A stretch of DNA of 64,000 bases from Pinus tabuliformis (lineage: Eukaryota; Streptophyta; Pinopsida; Pinales; Pinaceae). Within the stretch, counting starts at the first letter, position 1; each line of letters begins with the position of its first letter. Shown piece by piece: positions 1 through 10,039 of this stretch. Position numbers and translations under genes: made by a program. Under the pieces are notes generated by a model. It made no database searches and was not told the DNA's origin. It was given only the letters and a program-made list of their open reading frames with translations. The stretch lies in contig CM062814.1 in the NCBI GenBank assembly GCA_031772625.1, positions 365,711,750 to 365,775,749 of the forward strand, in the 5' to 3' direction.

Positions 1-2
1 CC

Positions 3-1217
3 TTTCAGGATTTCAATTCGTTGGCTATGGCATTTCTCACTCATTTTCAGTTACCCATTCGATATGAAACGGGTACACACCTCCTCACATCCTTAAGACA
101 GACAACGGCTACGCATATCTCTGATCATATCCATGAATGGAGACGGCGTAGACGTATGATCAAATTTTGGATTCCCGACCAACTTCTTACTGATTGGTTT
201 ACGACTTCGTTCGTTCCTCCAATAGCTCGGGACATTGCCATGGGGGCGTGTGTCACTGAAGAGCAAGCTATCGCGCGGGCTCAGTACCTTGACTTGGTTT
301 ATTCTTAGTTAGGAACATTGTATGATAATCTTCCTGATGCCCCGAGACCAGGAACATCCAAAGCCCCGCCAACACCAACTGTTGACGGTATTATTGGTTC
401 TGTTAATTCGTCCTCGAAGAAAAATTCCACGAACCCTGGGAAGCAAAAATCAACTGCTTCAAATGAATAGACTTCTCAGGTAACACCCACTTTGAATATT
501 ACTTCCAAGGTCAATGCCGTCCAGTCTACCACGGCAGACATAGCCTCGAAAGGAAAGAAGAAAGGTAAAGCGAAAAATAAGCCAGGTCAACCTAAACAGG
601 ACTCCCCTAAACCTCTGCCCGAGGATGGTGCCAAGCGAAAACCCAAGTATCCTTGTCTTATCTGTGATGAAGATCACTATACCAAAGACTGCCCTAGGCG
701 GTCCGAAGTTAGTCGTTTGTTGAAAGGCGCTCCCGGGACTCCTGCGGTGCTCAAAGAACCCTTTCCCTCACAACAAACTCAAAAAACTCAAATGGTGGCT
801 GACCCTTCTCAGCCTCCCTCTTCCTTTGGTTCTCAAGTGTTTATGGCTGGAATGATACCTATCAATATCAGTACTCGAACAAAAGATTATCCGTCATCTG
901 TCGGGAAAGAGCCTGAGGTCCCCTCTAGTGCTCCTCCGTTTAGTTCAGGCCCACTCCACATCGAGAGACCTATTACTGAGACGCCTCTTCGACCCCCTCC
1001 AAAAGGAGTACTTCGGAAATCTTCTTACAACCCAAATGCCCGTGCTGCACAGCACTACAATATCGTTGAGGACGTAGCTCAGACTCCATCAGCTATGTCT
1101 GCTTTAGAAGTTCTCCAGAGCTGCCCTTCTCAGAGGGAGTCCTTGCTATCCGCTATTGGTGGCATCGACCCGGCCGACTCAGACTTAATTACTTTTGATT
1201 TAGAACGCCATACATAG
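3..1217 (+). pseudogene. gag: Tat gag remnant with zinc knuckle
   Basis: The capsid-like part of Gag is cut by the window edge. The first ~100 codons carry the end of a retrotransposon gag domain, including a basic WRRRRR segment. The frame is interrupted by TAG at 306 and 468 and then runs to a TAG at 1215. Near 655-695 there is a zinc knuckle with spacing CX2CX3HX4C (CLIC, then H, then C), expected to bind packaged RNA. The last ~150 codons are Pro/Ser-rich linker. After the 1215 stop the same frame continues into protease, so Gag and Pol were originally one polyprotein. Gag identity rests on the motif and position; no exact family match could be tested. Confidence 0.75.
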
Positions 1218-2195
1218 AGACTGCCTCCCCAAATTGCATTCCTTATACGGGTTATTATTGATTCCAAAACGATTCATCGTACAATCATTGATGAAGGTGC
1301 TTCTACTTGCATCATGTCTGTTGCCTGTTGGAAAGCTATTGGATCTCCAACGTTGAGCCAGTCTCCCACAACCTTGGAAGCCTTTGATGGAAGAGCATCC
1401 CGTCCTTATGGTATACTCCAACGTTTGCCCATCTCTTTGGAAGGGAAGACGGTCGAAATGGAAGTTGAAGTTGTTGATGCTACTCTTACCTACAACCTCC
1501 TTCTCGGACGTAGCTGGATATACGCAATGAAAGTTGTAGCTTCATCTTTGTTTCGTATCATTCGTTTCCCTCATCAAGGGAAGATTGTTACCGTAGACCA
1601 GCTATCGTTCTTCGCTTCCTCTTCTGAAGGCAACATCCCTTTTGTGGAGCATACCTCGAAGTTATCTGAAAGTCTGGGAGCCGGACTTTTCAAAGATCCC
1701 GCCCTTATGGGTGTTTTTCCGCTCCCACCTCCTAACGTCGCTTCTGTTAATATGATTACTACTTGTTCTGATCCGTGGATCATTCCTCCCACCGACCAAG
1801 TAGATTCTTGGGGCGACCAGATGCCGTTGAGTCCTACTGAGCTCAACTATGTCGAAATCATTGCTACATCGGCTCCCTCTTCTGAACTTGCTCCTTCGAG
1901 CAACGTTCTCTACTCGTTCGCTCCATCCTCAGGGCTTGTAGATGCGACTTCTTCGGATCCTTTAAACGAAACTTTCCCTTCCAATGAAGCCATTATCGAG
2001 ACTATGTCTCACGAGGAACCTCCTTGGCATGATTCTCACCATCGTTCCTCGTTTCTCCCTGCCCCTCAGGATATGCTGACTTGCCTTGAGCAGTTTGCTC
2101 CCTGTCTCCCATTTCAAATCCTTCAAACACCTATCCAAGTTTATCAAGTTTCCTCTGAAGGAAATATGGCGAACATTACGCAAACCCAGCCCATC
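1218..2195 (+). pseudogene. Tat aspartic protease and linker
   Basis: The retroviral-type aspartic protease would cleave the Gag-Pol polyprotein in the virus-like particle. The active site region near 1285-1310 reads IIDEGAST, with Glu where most families have Ser or Thr after the catalytic Asp. It is followed by the hydrophobic flap region and an LLLGRSWIY motif near 1500, which corresponds to the family's conserved G-R/D segment. About 200 codons of Ser/Pro-rich linker separate it from RT, long for a pol linker. The frame is open from 1218 to 2822. DEGA looks like a family variant and is not obviously a defect, because the surrounding residues are well kept. Confidence 0.75.
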
Positions 2196-3135
2196 GACAT
2201 CTCTATAAAACCAGGGATTGTCGATCATCTTCACATTGGAGTCACTTGTACTCCGGAGGAGATTCAACTTTATTCCAATCTTTTTCGCGAATTTTGTGAC
2301 GTCTTTGCATGGTCCTATGAAGAAATGCCCGGCATTGATCCTAGCATAGTGGTGCATGAGATAATCACATACCCAGGTGCTAAGCCTGTTCGTCAACGTT
2401 TACGCCCTGTACATCCCCGAAAGGCTGCAGCTATTAAGGCTGAAGTCGAGAAACTTCTTAAAGCTGGTTTTATTTATCCTATCCCACTCACAGATTGGGT
2501 TTCCAATATCGTACCTGTGAATAAAAAACAGGGTACAATCCGTGTTTGTGTCGATTATCGTGATATAAATCGGGCCTGTCCTAAAGATAATTTCCCCACA
2601 CCATTCATTGATCAAATTATTGACGAGTGTGCTGGAAGTGAAATGTACTCTTTCATGGACGGTTTTTCTGGATATAACCAGATCAATATTGCTCCTGCTG
2701 ATCAACACAAGACCGCCTTTATCTGTCCATGGGGCACTTTTGCCTATAAGAAGCTCCCTTTCGGTCTTAAAAATGCCGGTGCTACCTTCCAACGTGCGAT
2801 GTCCTATGCGTTTCATGACATTTGACACATTGTATAGCCATACCGGGATGATCTTCCAACTCATTCAGCCAAACGTCAGGACCACCCTACTCACCTTCGC
2901 GAGATCTTTCTTCGCTATCGATACTACCGAATCCGACTTAATCCTCACAAATGTGTCTTCTGCGTTGAATCTGGCCGACTCCTCGAGTTTGTCGTCTCTC
3001 GAGAGGGCATCCGTTTGGATCCCCTTAAAGTCGAAGCTATCGTGAATCTTCCTCCCCCTGCTTCTTTACAACAATTGCAGAGCTTGCAGGGTAAAGCAAA
3101 TTTTCTACGACGTTTCGTTCCCAAACTATGCCGAG
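2196..3135 (+). pseudogene. Tat reverse transcriptase, broken at the catalytic motif
   Basis: RT fingers and palm are recognisable: VCVDYRDINRACPKDNFP near 2550-2595, FMDGFSGYNQI near 2655-2690 and the LPFGLKNAGATFQ block near 2755-2790. Stops at 2823 (TGA) and 2835 (TAG) lie directly before the catalytic YxDD motif, which here reads YRDD at 2841-2852. Downstream, the KVEAIVNLPPP and FLRRFVP thumb and connection motifs stay in the same frame. The frame is lost near 3122-3136 and resumes one frame over in RNase H. With two stops beside the active site this copy cannot make functional enzyme. Confidence 0.85.
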
Positions 3136-3720
3136 GTGGCCAAAGGTTTTACACGATTACTAAAGCGCGATGTCCCTTTTCATTTGGATACCATTGCTCA
3201 GGAATATTCTGAGCGTCTCAAGGGTCTCCTTGTTTCTGCTCCATTGCTCCGGCCTTCGAACTATTATCGTGACTACACTCTGTATTTGGCTGCCGCCGAC
3301 AACACTATCGGCATGGTTCTTGTTCAAAATAATGATGATGACACTAGGAATGTTATCTATTATCTCAGCCGCAACCTTTTAGATACGGAAACTCGATATG
3401 CCTATGTTAAGAAGTTGGCTTTAGCCGTTGTTTGTGCTGTCCAACGCTTCCGTCACTACATTTTGCTGCGCACCACCACCGTGATTTCTGATTGCAACCC
3501 CATGATGTATATTTTGTCATGCCAGTTGCTGGGGGGCAAGTACTCAAAGTGGATTGTTATCCTCCAAGAGTTCGACTTGGAATTTACCACTGCCAAGTCC
3601 AAGAAATCCCTTGTATTTGCTGAGTTAATTTTCTCTTTGCCATCTTCTTCCCCGACCTCTCACGTAGAGGATCAAATTCCAGATGAGACTTTATTTCTTA
3701 TCAGCACCCTCAACCCCTAG
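3136..3720 (+). pseudogene. Tat pol RNase H domain
   Basis: This is the native RNase H that follows RT and degrades the RNA strand of the replication hybrid. The core includes LYLAAADNTIGMVLVQ near 3280-3330, an NVIYYLSR segment near 3350 and the ETRYAYVKKLALAVV helix near 3390-3430, followed by DCNPMMYIL. The first catalytic Asp appears replaced, with AAADN where active enzymes usually have DAS. That fits a degenerated native RNase H, as described for elements that have gained a second one. A TAG at 3718 separates it from integrase, which continues in the same frame. Confidence 0.75.
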
Positions 3721-4961
3721 TATGGAGATATCGTTATATATCTGCAAATGTCCTCCTTTCACCCTGGCGTGTCCAAAGACGCTCGGCGAAGGATTCATCA
3801 TCAGTCTCAACCATACCGTATCATTGGGGATACATTATATCGCCTCGGCGCCGACTCTGTTCTCCGCCGTTGTTTAACTCTCGAGGAAGCTGAGCGTGTC
3901 TTGAATGACTATCACTCTGGTGCCTGTGGTGGTCACATGTTCGGATATGCTACTGCCCAAAAAATCCTCCGTGCTGGCTACTTTTGGCCCTCTATCTTTA
4001 AGGATTGCATTCTTGCCGTCCGCTCTTGTCATGAGTGCCAGATATACCAGCGGAAGATGCGAGCGCCTCCTGCTCCATTGCACCCTGTTGTCACCGTCGG
4101 CCCTTTTGCAAAATGGGGCATTGATTATATGACCTGTAACCCTCGCTCGGCCGGGGGCATGGGTTTATTATCGTTGTCGTCGATTACTTTACTAAATGGG
4201 CCGAGGCGATGCCTACATTAACTGAAGACGGTCACACAGCGGCGCAATTTTTATTTAACCATGTTATCTCGCGGTTCGGCGTCCCTCAAGCCATTGTCAC
4301 TGATCACGGGAAGCATTTCCGTAATCACATGATGACGGAACTAACAACCCAGCTAGGCTTACAACACGATAGTTCGACTCCATACTACACTCAGTCCAAT
4401 GGCCAAGTTGAAGCTATCAATAAGATTTTGGTTACAATGCTTCAGCGTACCGTTGGCATACATAAGTCTAACTGGCATTTGATGTTGTTCCCTGCCTTGT
4501 GGGCCTACCGAACCTCCGTGAAGGATGCCACTGGTTTCACTCCATTTCAACTAGTTTATGGACTAGAGGCTACCCTTCCAATCGAATGTGAAATCCCTTC
4601 ATTAAAATTGGCTGTTGAGCTACTTCCCAACACTACTCCATTAGAAGAACGCCTTCTTTACCTAGAAAGGCTAAATGAGACCAGTCGCCTGGCCTCTTTG
4701 GCCATTGAAGCACAAAAGAAGTGAGTCAAGACTCACTTCGATCAGACTGTACATCCACGTTCTTTTGTTGAGGGAGATTTAGTCCTGCTGTACGATCAGG
4801 CAAAAGATAAGCTAGGAGCAGGAAAGCTCGAGCCTATGTGGCTAGGCCCTTACATTGTCAAGAATGTTTTGCAAAAAGGGGCCTACGAGCTAATTGATTA
4901 TGAAGGGAACCCTCTTGGGAAGCCCCGAAACGGGCTGTATTTGAAAAAGTACTATGCATGA
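3721..4961 (+). pseudogene. Tat integrase with frameshift
   Basis: Integrase inserts the cDNA into the chromosome. The N-terminal HHCC zinc finger is visible (YHSG, GGH, then CHEC near 3910-4040). The catalytic core has its first Asp in WGIDYM near 4120, the second in IVTDHGKHF near 4295 and Glu in SNGQVEAINK near 4400. A frame change lies at about 4155-4161, between the zinc finger and the rest of the core. A TGA at 4722 interrupts the C-terminal part, which then runs in frame through a GDLVLLYDQ segment and an SH3-like GPYIV segment to a TGA at 4959-4961. No chromodomain is visible, as expected for Tat. Confidence 0.85.
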
Positions 4962-5074
4962 TGCTGGTACATTTTATTTTGTACATACATGTACTCTAGC
5001 AAGTGTGTTGTGTGTATGTGTGTCATTTTTAAAGGCGTAGCTGCCACTTATTGTGTCTTTCGCTTCTTGTGCAG

Positions 5075-5493
5075 ATGTCTGATACACCTTATGTTGGTTT
5101 CGTTGATGGTGCCTGCCGCAGTACTCGCAACTTGTCCTCTGCGGCGTGGGTGATCTATGATCCTCATGGCGAGCCGATAGATTTTCAAGGTGTGCGTTTG
5201 GGTCATACCACTAACAATGTCGCCGAATATTGTGCTGTAATCGAGCTACTTGCTAAAGCAATTAATCTCGGCATTCATGCATTGGTAGTGAACCTGGACT
5301 CTTAACTTGTTGTCCACCAGCTCAACGGGCAATATTCCGTCAGAGACCATCGCATTCTAAGGTTGTATTTACGTGTGAGATTGTTAGAAAGGAACTTTGA
5401 TTTTATCACATATCAGCATATTCCACGACAATTAAACACATTATTTGATGCATTGGCTAATCATGTATTAGATAGACATTTGCGTAATTTGTA
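5075..5493 (+). pseudogene. Additional archaeal-type RNase H downstream of integrase
   Basis: A separate reading frame starts at an ATG 113 bp after the integrase stop. It encodes an RNase HI-type fold with YVGFVDGACR (first catalytic Asp), TTNNVAEYCAVIELL (catalytic Glu), a VNLDS segment (third Asp) and a C-terminal LFDALANHVLD block (fourth Asp). A TAA at 5303, straight after the LDS motif, breaks it; the rest continues in frame to a TAA at 5491. In the family it is thought to replace or supplement the weakened pol RNase H. In well-known angiosperm Tat/Ogre elements this domain lies between pol RNase H and integrase, whereas here it follows integrase as its own ORF. Confidence 0.8.
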
Positions 5494-5682
5494 ACCAAAA
5501 CATTATACAAGCAAGCACATGAAAGCACAATAATAAACCATAAGCATATGTATATATATACGTGTGTATCATAATGTTCGCGCCGGGCGCGTTACATAAT
5601 CCAAAAAATAATACATGTCCAAATCTCCTATGGCCGCAGACAACATGTCTCTCAAAAATATACAAAAATGAAACCTAGGCGT

Positions 5683-7299
5683 CTAATCACAGTGATGCTC
5701 ATGATAGCATGTCACTGCTCGCACCAAACGTCTCAGCAGACGGTGGACGCGAGTCGGTACTCCCACTGTGTGCCTCTGGTACGCAAAGGGCACATCCGCC
5801 AATCTGGTATAGTCTGGAATCCCTCGAGTGAGTCCCTCAAGGTTCTATACTAGCTCTTCACCCACACCACCCTCTGCCTGAGGGTCGGCTGCGGGTTGTA
5901 CCCTCCGTGCTATGTGAGACAGACCAGCCGGTCTCTCTGTACCAACATCTGCATACATATATATAGCTGTTGTCAGAGACATACATGTATTACAAAAAAA
6001 ATTAAATACATAAAAAACATCAAAAACACAAAGAGTTCTTACCAAGCTCCTCCCGCAGGCAATGGGAGTTCTAGGTCTCCAGTAAAATCGGTGCCCGCAT
6101 AGGGCCAGTCCTCTATAATGATCATCTGATGACGGAGCCATATGAAGAACTCGGGCCTCCAGGCCATTTGCTGGCCCCCTCCTCCTCTGGGCATGAGTGC
6201 TGCCCATCGAGTCAACCTCAGTTCCCGTGGCACTGGATCTACCACTATCCCTCCCTGAATCTAGAAAATCAGCAGTCGCTCCAAGAAGAAGGATACCACA
6301 ATGGATCCATACCCAAACTGTTTGTTGCCCCCGCGCTTACACTTCGTAAGCTGCCTCTTGAAGTTTGTAGTCACTGCTGTGGCCTAGTCAAACAGAGTAG
6401 GGTTGAGACACTCGGTTTCCAGCAGTAAATGATTCTTGCTGGCCTCGTGGGGCACCTGTACCCCAGCCGTCCATGTGATAGTGAATAGTATCACTCGTAG
6501 CACTAGGTCTGGAACTGTGACAATATCTACCTTGGCACTGTTTGATCCAAACTATGCCGTAGGGCAAACCCGTTCCATCACCTCCCCCATCTTTTCCCCG
6601 GAAGGCCTACTTCCTGTCAAGATGGGTCGTGCACCTCTCCGTGATAATCCAGTGATAAAATAGACATCGGAAACATCCAGCTCCAATGTCTGATCTTTCA
6701 AGTGGAATACCTGATCCTCTATGTCCCAAGCATCCACGATGAATCGTAGTAACTCCGGTTGTGCACGCAAATAGGAGGTGAGGAAAAATTTCTTCAAGCC
6801 GCAGTCCCTCAAAGCATCCATGCAGGCTTCATCCTCTAGTGCCAGGGCATCTATGGCATCATGCTCTCTTTCTCTCCATTCTACAACCATTTTGACGAAT
6901 CCCTGCAACCACAAAGTTGAAAATACCATCATTAGATCACTGGTGAAACCATAATTAAAGGAAAATTGCAAAATCAACGATGAAATCCATGGGGAAATTA
7001 GGTCACGCAGTTGGCGCGACTGTTTTCAAAACAGTCGTGCCAATGTCGCGCCCCCTTTTGGAAAATAATACCATTGGCGCGATCCCGAGCGGGAAACCCG
7101 CGCCAATGGCGCAACCCTAAATTTTGCAAATCCCCTTGCATGGGATCCATCTGTGGATGAAAAACTGAAAAAATGGAATGAAAATGAAGCTAAGGACAAG
7201 ACCTCTTACCTGCTCTAGACGGCGGCTCGATTCCTCTCCTGGATTGATCGCAATCAACGGTTGAAGTTCGCACCCAAAACCCTCCAATGGTAAACTCAC
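5683..7299 (-). pseudogene. Antisense intron-containing gene resembling plant mobile domain (PMD) proteins, inside Tat element
   Basis: Reading the minus strand, exon 1 (7299-7210) starts with ATG and ends in CAG before a GTAAG donor. A 307-bp intron (7209-6903) ends in TTGCAG. Exon 2 (6902-6043) continues in phase. Exon 2 has an LRAQPELLRFIVDAW segment, FHLKDQTLELDVSDV and ITGLSRRGARP, which resemble the FHLP...LEDV...LGLPVDG pattern of plant mobile domain proteins. The same frame runs on through stops at the CPTA end (~6552), in LFD (~6424) and before IQGG (~6252). A second GTAAG donor lies at 6042-6038, and a likely last exon (about 5948-5683) follows a TGCAG, but its phase does not match in this copy. 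Function in the element is unknown. Confidence 0.6.
7011..7109. repeat. Two adjacent GC-rich hairpins in the intron of the antisense gene
   Basis: The first palindrome has 16-bp arms (7011-7026 and 7028-7043) around a single base with one mismatch, centred on a TTTTCAAAA core. The second has 11-bp arms, CCATTGGCGCG at 7071-7081 and its complement at 7099-7109, with an inner CCCGAGCGGG stem. Both contain the word TTGGCGCG, in strong contrast to the AT-rich surroundings. Related words recur in the LTR near 9240-9350. Confidence 0.7.
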
Positions 7300-9037
7300 A
7301 AGGTGAAAAGTAAAAAGTAAATTTGTTTTTTACCATTTCACTATTTTATAGCATTTTTGACCTAAAAATACATTAAAAATATTATTTTTTGGGGTATTTT
7401 TGAATATATTTGTGTCAAAACGGGTTTTACGCTGTTTTTGGTATGATGACAGGGATTGGTGCAACTCAAGCAACGAAACGAGCTCCTTTTTCTACTTTTT
7501 TCAAGCTCGGTAAAACATGTGAAAAGGTTACTTTAAGGTCCGCTTTTAGCTCTTTTCTGACTGTTTAAAGACGAAAAGATTGCCGAGTTACTCCTCTTGA
7601 CTCGTTAAACGTTAATAAGGGGTGGTCGTTTTAAGTTCTTTTTGTCGACCGTTAAAACATAAAACGATTACCGGGTTTTTGTCGTTTCAAACTCGTTAAT
7701 GGTTACGAAACGACGTGGTTTTGATCGCTTTTTTACTTTTTCAGGTCGAAATCACTATTTATGAAAAGTACTCCTCGATCGTAATGGTCGGGCGGTTCTT
7801 TCGAGCATTGTTTTATACTTTTTCGGGCTCGAGAGACACAACTTTACGAAAAAGGACACCCTTGGAGTTTCCTTTTCTGTTGTCTTTTCAAACTCTCTAA
7901 ACATGAAAAGATGCCGAGTTCTTCCTTTGTTAGACTCGTTAAAACCCGATGACATCGGATTCTGTCGAAATGACGCACCACAAGCATATGCTATCCCCAT
8001 CAAGCTTGTTAAAAATAATTGGGGTACTCGCCAGAAATGGCGGGGGAAAAAATGGAACCATAATTATTGTCGTGTCGGCAGTATGTCACTCTTGAACATG
8101 GCACTCGTCTGCTTTCGTGTCTGGGTGGGGATATCTCATCTCGTTTTTCACTTGCCTCCGTGGATTTGGGTAATCCTGTTTGACCTCTCGTCTGCTCATT
8201 GCCTCGTCACCATGACCTCTGATCCATTGATGTCAAATACTGCCAATTCCACTATCGTGCCGCCGATATGTTCAAGAGAGGTTGACCTCTGCAGAGAAAC
8301 AACCTCCCCCTGATAGCTCACATAATCTTGACTCACAGCATTATCTCTCTGTCTCGTGTCGATGATGTGGGAAAAATTATGGCCCACCTTCGATCAAGGT
8401 CACTTCCTGTCGACTTCAGCTCATTATCCAGGAAGCTGATCTAGAGACTCCTTTCAGGTGCCTTGGAGCCTGCATGCCTCAATGGCAGGTTCTTCGTGTT
8501 TGACGTGAGGTTTTCGTCATTGGCCTCCGATCGAATGATTCTACGGGTGTTTGATGCCAGATCACTAATTCGCACGCCGTAGATTGTACCTATAGTACCT
8601 TGAGGGCCATTGTCATTATTGGTGGTACCTCTCGCGTCTGTTAACAGTTTTCATTATTGACTAGTAATCAGACGATGTTCATGCATGTTTGACTTCAGCT
8701 CATATATTCGCATGCTTGAACTTGTACTTTTGTTCGGGTCGAGATGGAGCGCAAGACCCTGGATTTTGCCTGTTGTAATCTAGGCATGATTCTTGTTACA
8801 TGACTCATTCACTGGATGGCTGCGACCATACCTGAGTCGATTCATTGATCCTAACCAGATGGTTGCGCCCATACTATGGATCTAGATTATTATGTACTCT
8901 CTTATGGATGGCTGCGACCATACCACATATATCATGTACTTGAGCTATCAGTTGTATCTCTCGATGCAGATTCTCGGCGGCAGCTACATGTGTTCTTGTA
9001 AAGCATTTCATCCCTCTCTCTCTCTCAGGCCTCATGC
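7300..9037 (+). other. Non-coding 3' spacer of the Tat element with degenerate repeats
   Basis: No credible gene is visible. Between about 7480 and 7945 a degenerate unit recurs, with words such as AAAAGATTGCCGAGTT and AAAAGATGCCGAGTTCTTCC followed by variants of GACTCGTTAAA. A second short repeat, close to GATGGCTGCGACCATAC, occurs three times at about 8815, 8860 and 8906. Short tandem repeats between the last ORF and the 3' LTR are known for Tat/Ogre elements. Confidence 0.6.
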
Positions 9038-9050
9038 TTTAGGGGGCATC
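9037..9050 (+). promoter_or_regulatory. Polypurine tract of Tat element
   Basis: A CTTTAGGGGGCATC tract lies directly before the TGTTACACAG that opens the LTR. This is the expected site and base composition for plus-strand cDNA priming. Confidence 0.6.
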
Positions 9051-9981
9051 TGTTACACAGTAATTTGTCACCATTGGTCACCGTCCCTGTTACCCCTTTC
9101 CCGTACTTTGGAGGACTCATTCCGGGACCTGTGAGTAGTGACATAAGTTAAAAACACTTGCATTATGTTCCCCTAAGTATGGACTTCATGTGCCCTGAAG
9201 ACACCTCCTGCAAAATATCCCTGAAAAGTGCCCTTTTTCCATTAGCGCGGGTCCACAATGTACTACCCGCACCAATAAATGAGATCCTCAAAAGAAGGTG
9301 CGACCATTGGCGCTCTGTCTTAAAGTAACACTCGCGCCAACCAAGTTTGGAAAATATTTTTAACAAACGCGTGCCCAAATGTTTTTTCCCTTCAAGTCAT
9401 GAAGTCTTTTGAGGATAAAGCTCATCTTCTAGATGTCGAGAGTCATCATCTATCCTCTACATCTATCCACAACGGCTTTTTGGAGATAATGCCAATCCAT
9501 AATGGGTGTCTTGATGCATTGTATCTTCCTCCCCTTCTCCATCTATAAAAGTCTGTCCTCATGCATTTGACAAGCTAGTTTTTGGAGTGATGCTAGTAGT
9601 GATAACGCTTGTTTTGAGTGATAGTAAGAGTCTTGAAGCATAGGGAGGTTATGCTGCCGGAAGTCCGAGAGAGAGAAGGTCTATTGCAAGACATGTATAG
9701 CTGCTCGCCCAGCCAGAGGAGAGGTTCAACGTCAGAACTTTGGTTGTATCTTTCTCTGTTGATTATTCATTAATAAACGACTATCATTATGGTTCTGATC
9801 TTACTGTTCGTTATGATAATGTTTGATCTATTTCCTTTCTGACTGATATATAGTTGTATTTTAGTGGATTTTATGCTTGTATTCGCTTCGCTCTTTGCAT
9901 GTGCAGGTATCCATTTGCGGAGATCGTGAGGATCGTGACCTGCCGAAGCAAGGGAACGGGAGTATCAACTCTTCTACGACA
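9051..9981 (+). repeat. 3' LTR of Tat element
   Basis: The repeat opens with TGTTACACAG after the polypurine tract and is taken to close with TACGACA at 9981, giving TG...CA ends. Inside are a TATA box at 9544 and an AATAAA-type signal near 9770, in the right order for U3-R-U5. The right end is inferred, because the partner LTR is outside the window. Coding-like minus-strand sequence resumes by about 10040, which limits how far the LTR can extend. Confidence 0.6.
9544..9551 (+). promoter_or_regulatory. TATA box of Tat 3' LTR
   Basis: TATAAAAG lies about 490 bp into the LTR and about 220 bp before an AATAAA-type polyadenylation signal, a normal LTR promoter layout. Confidence 0.55.
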
Positions 9982-10039
9982 TTAGCGTTGGACTCCAGGT
10001 TGGTTCTCATAATCCACTTTCAATTTGCAACTAGGAACT

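Larger units (their letters stand above)
1..9981 (+). mobile_element. Tat-type Ty3/Gypsy retrotransposon, 5' end outside window
   Basis: One plus-strand element can be followed from the left edge to a 3' LTR ending near 9981. The order is gag, zinc knuckle, aspartic protease, RT, RNase H, integrase, a second RNase H, an antisense gene, a repeat-rich spacer, a polypurine tract and the LTR. The second, archaeal-type RNase H is the hallmark of the Tat lineage. Gag through RT lies in one frame, broken by stops at 306, 468, 1215, 2823 and 2835, with frame changes near 3125 and 4158. The copy is therefore dead. The 5' LTR and primer site lie to the left of the window. Confidence 0.85.

Noticed and set aside
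1285-1310. DEGA in the Tat protease read as an inactivating mutation
   Set aside because: The surrounding residues are well conserved and I recall the same variant in related elements, so it is more likely a family feature.
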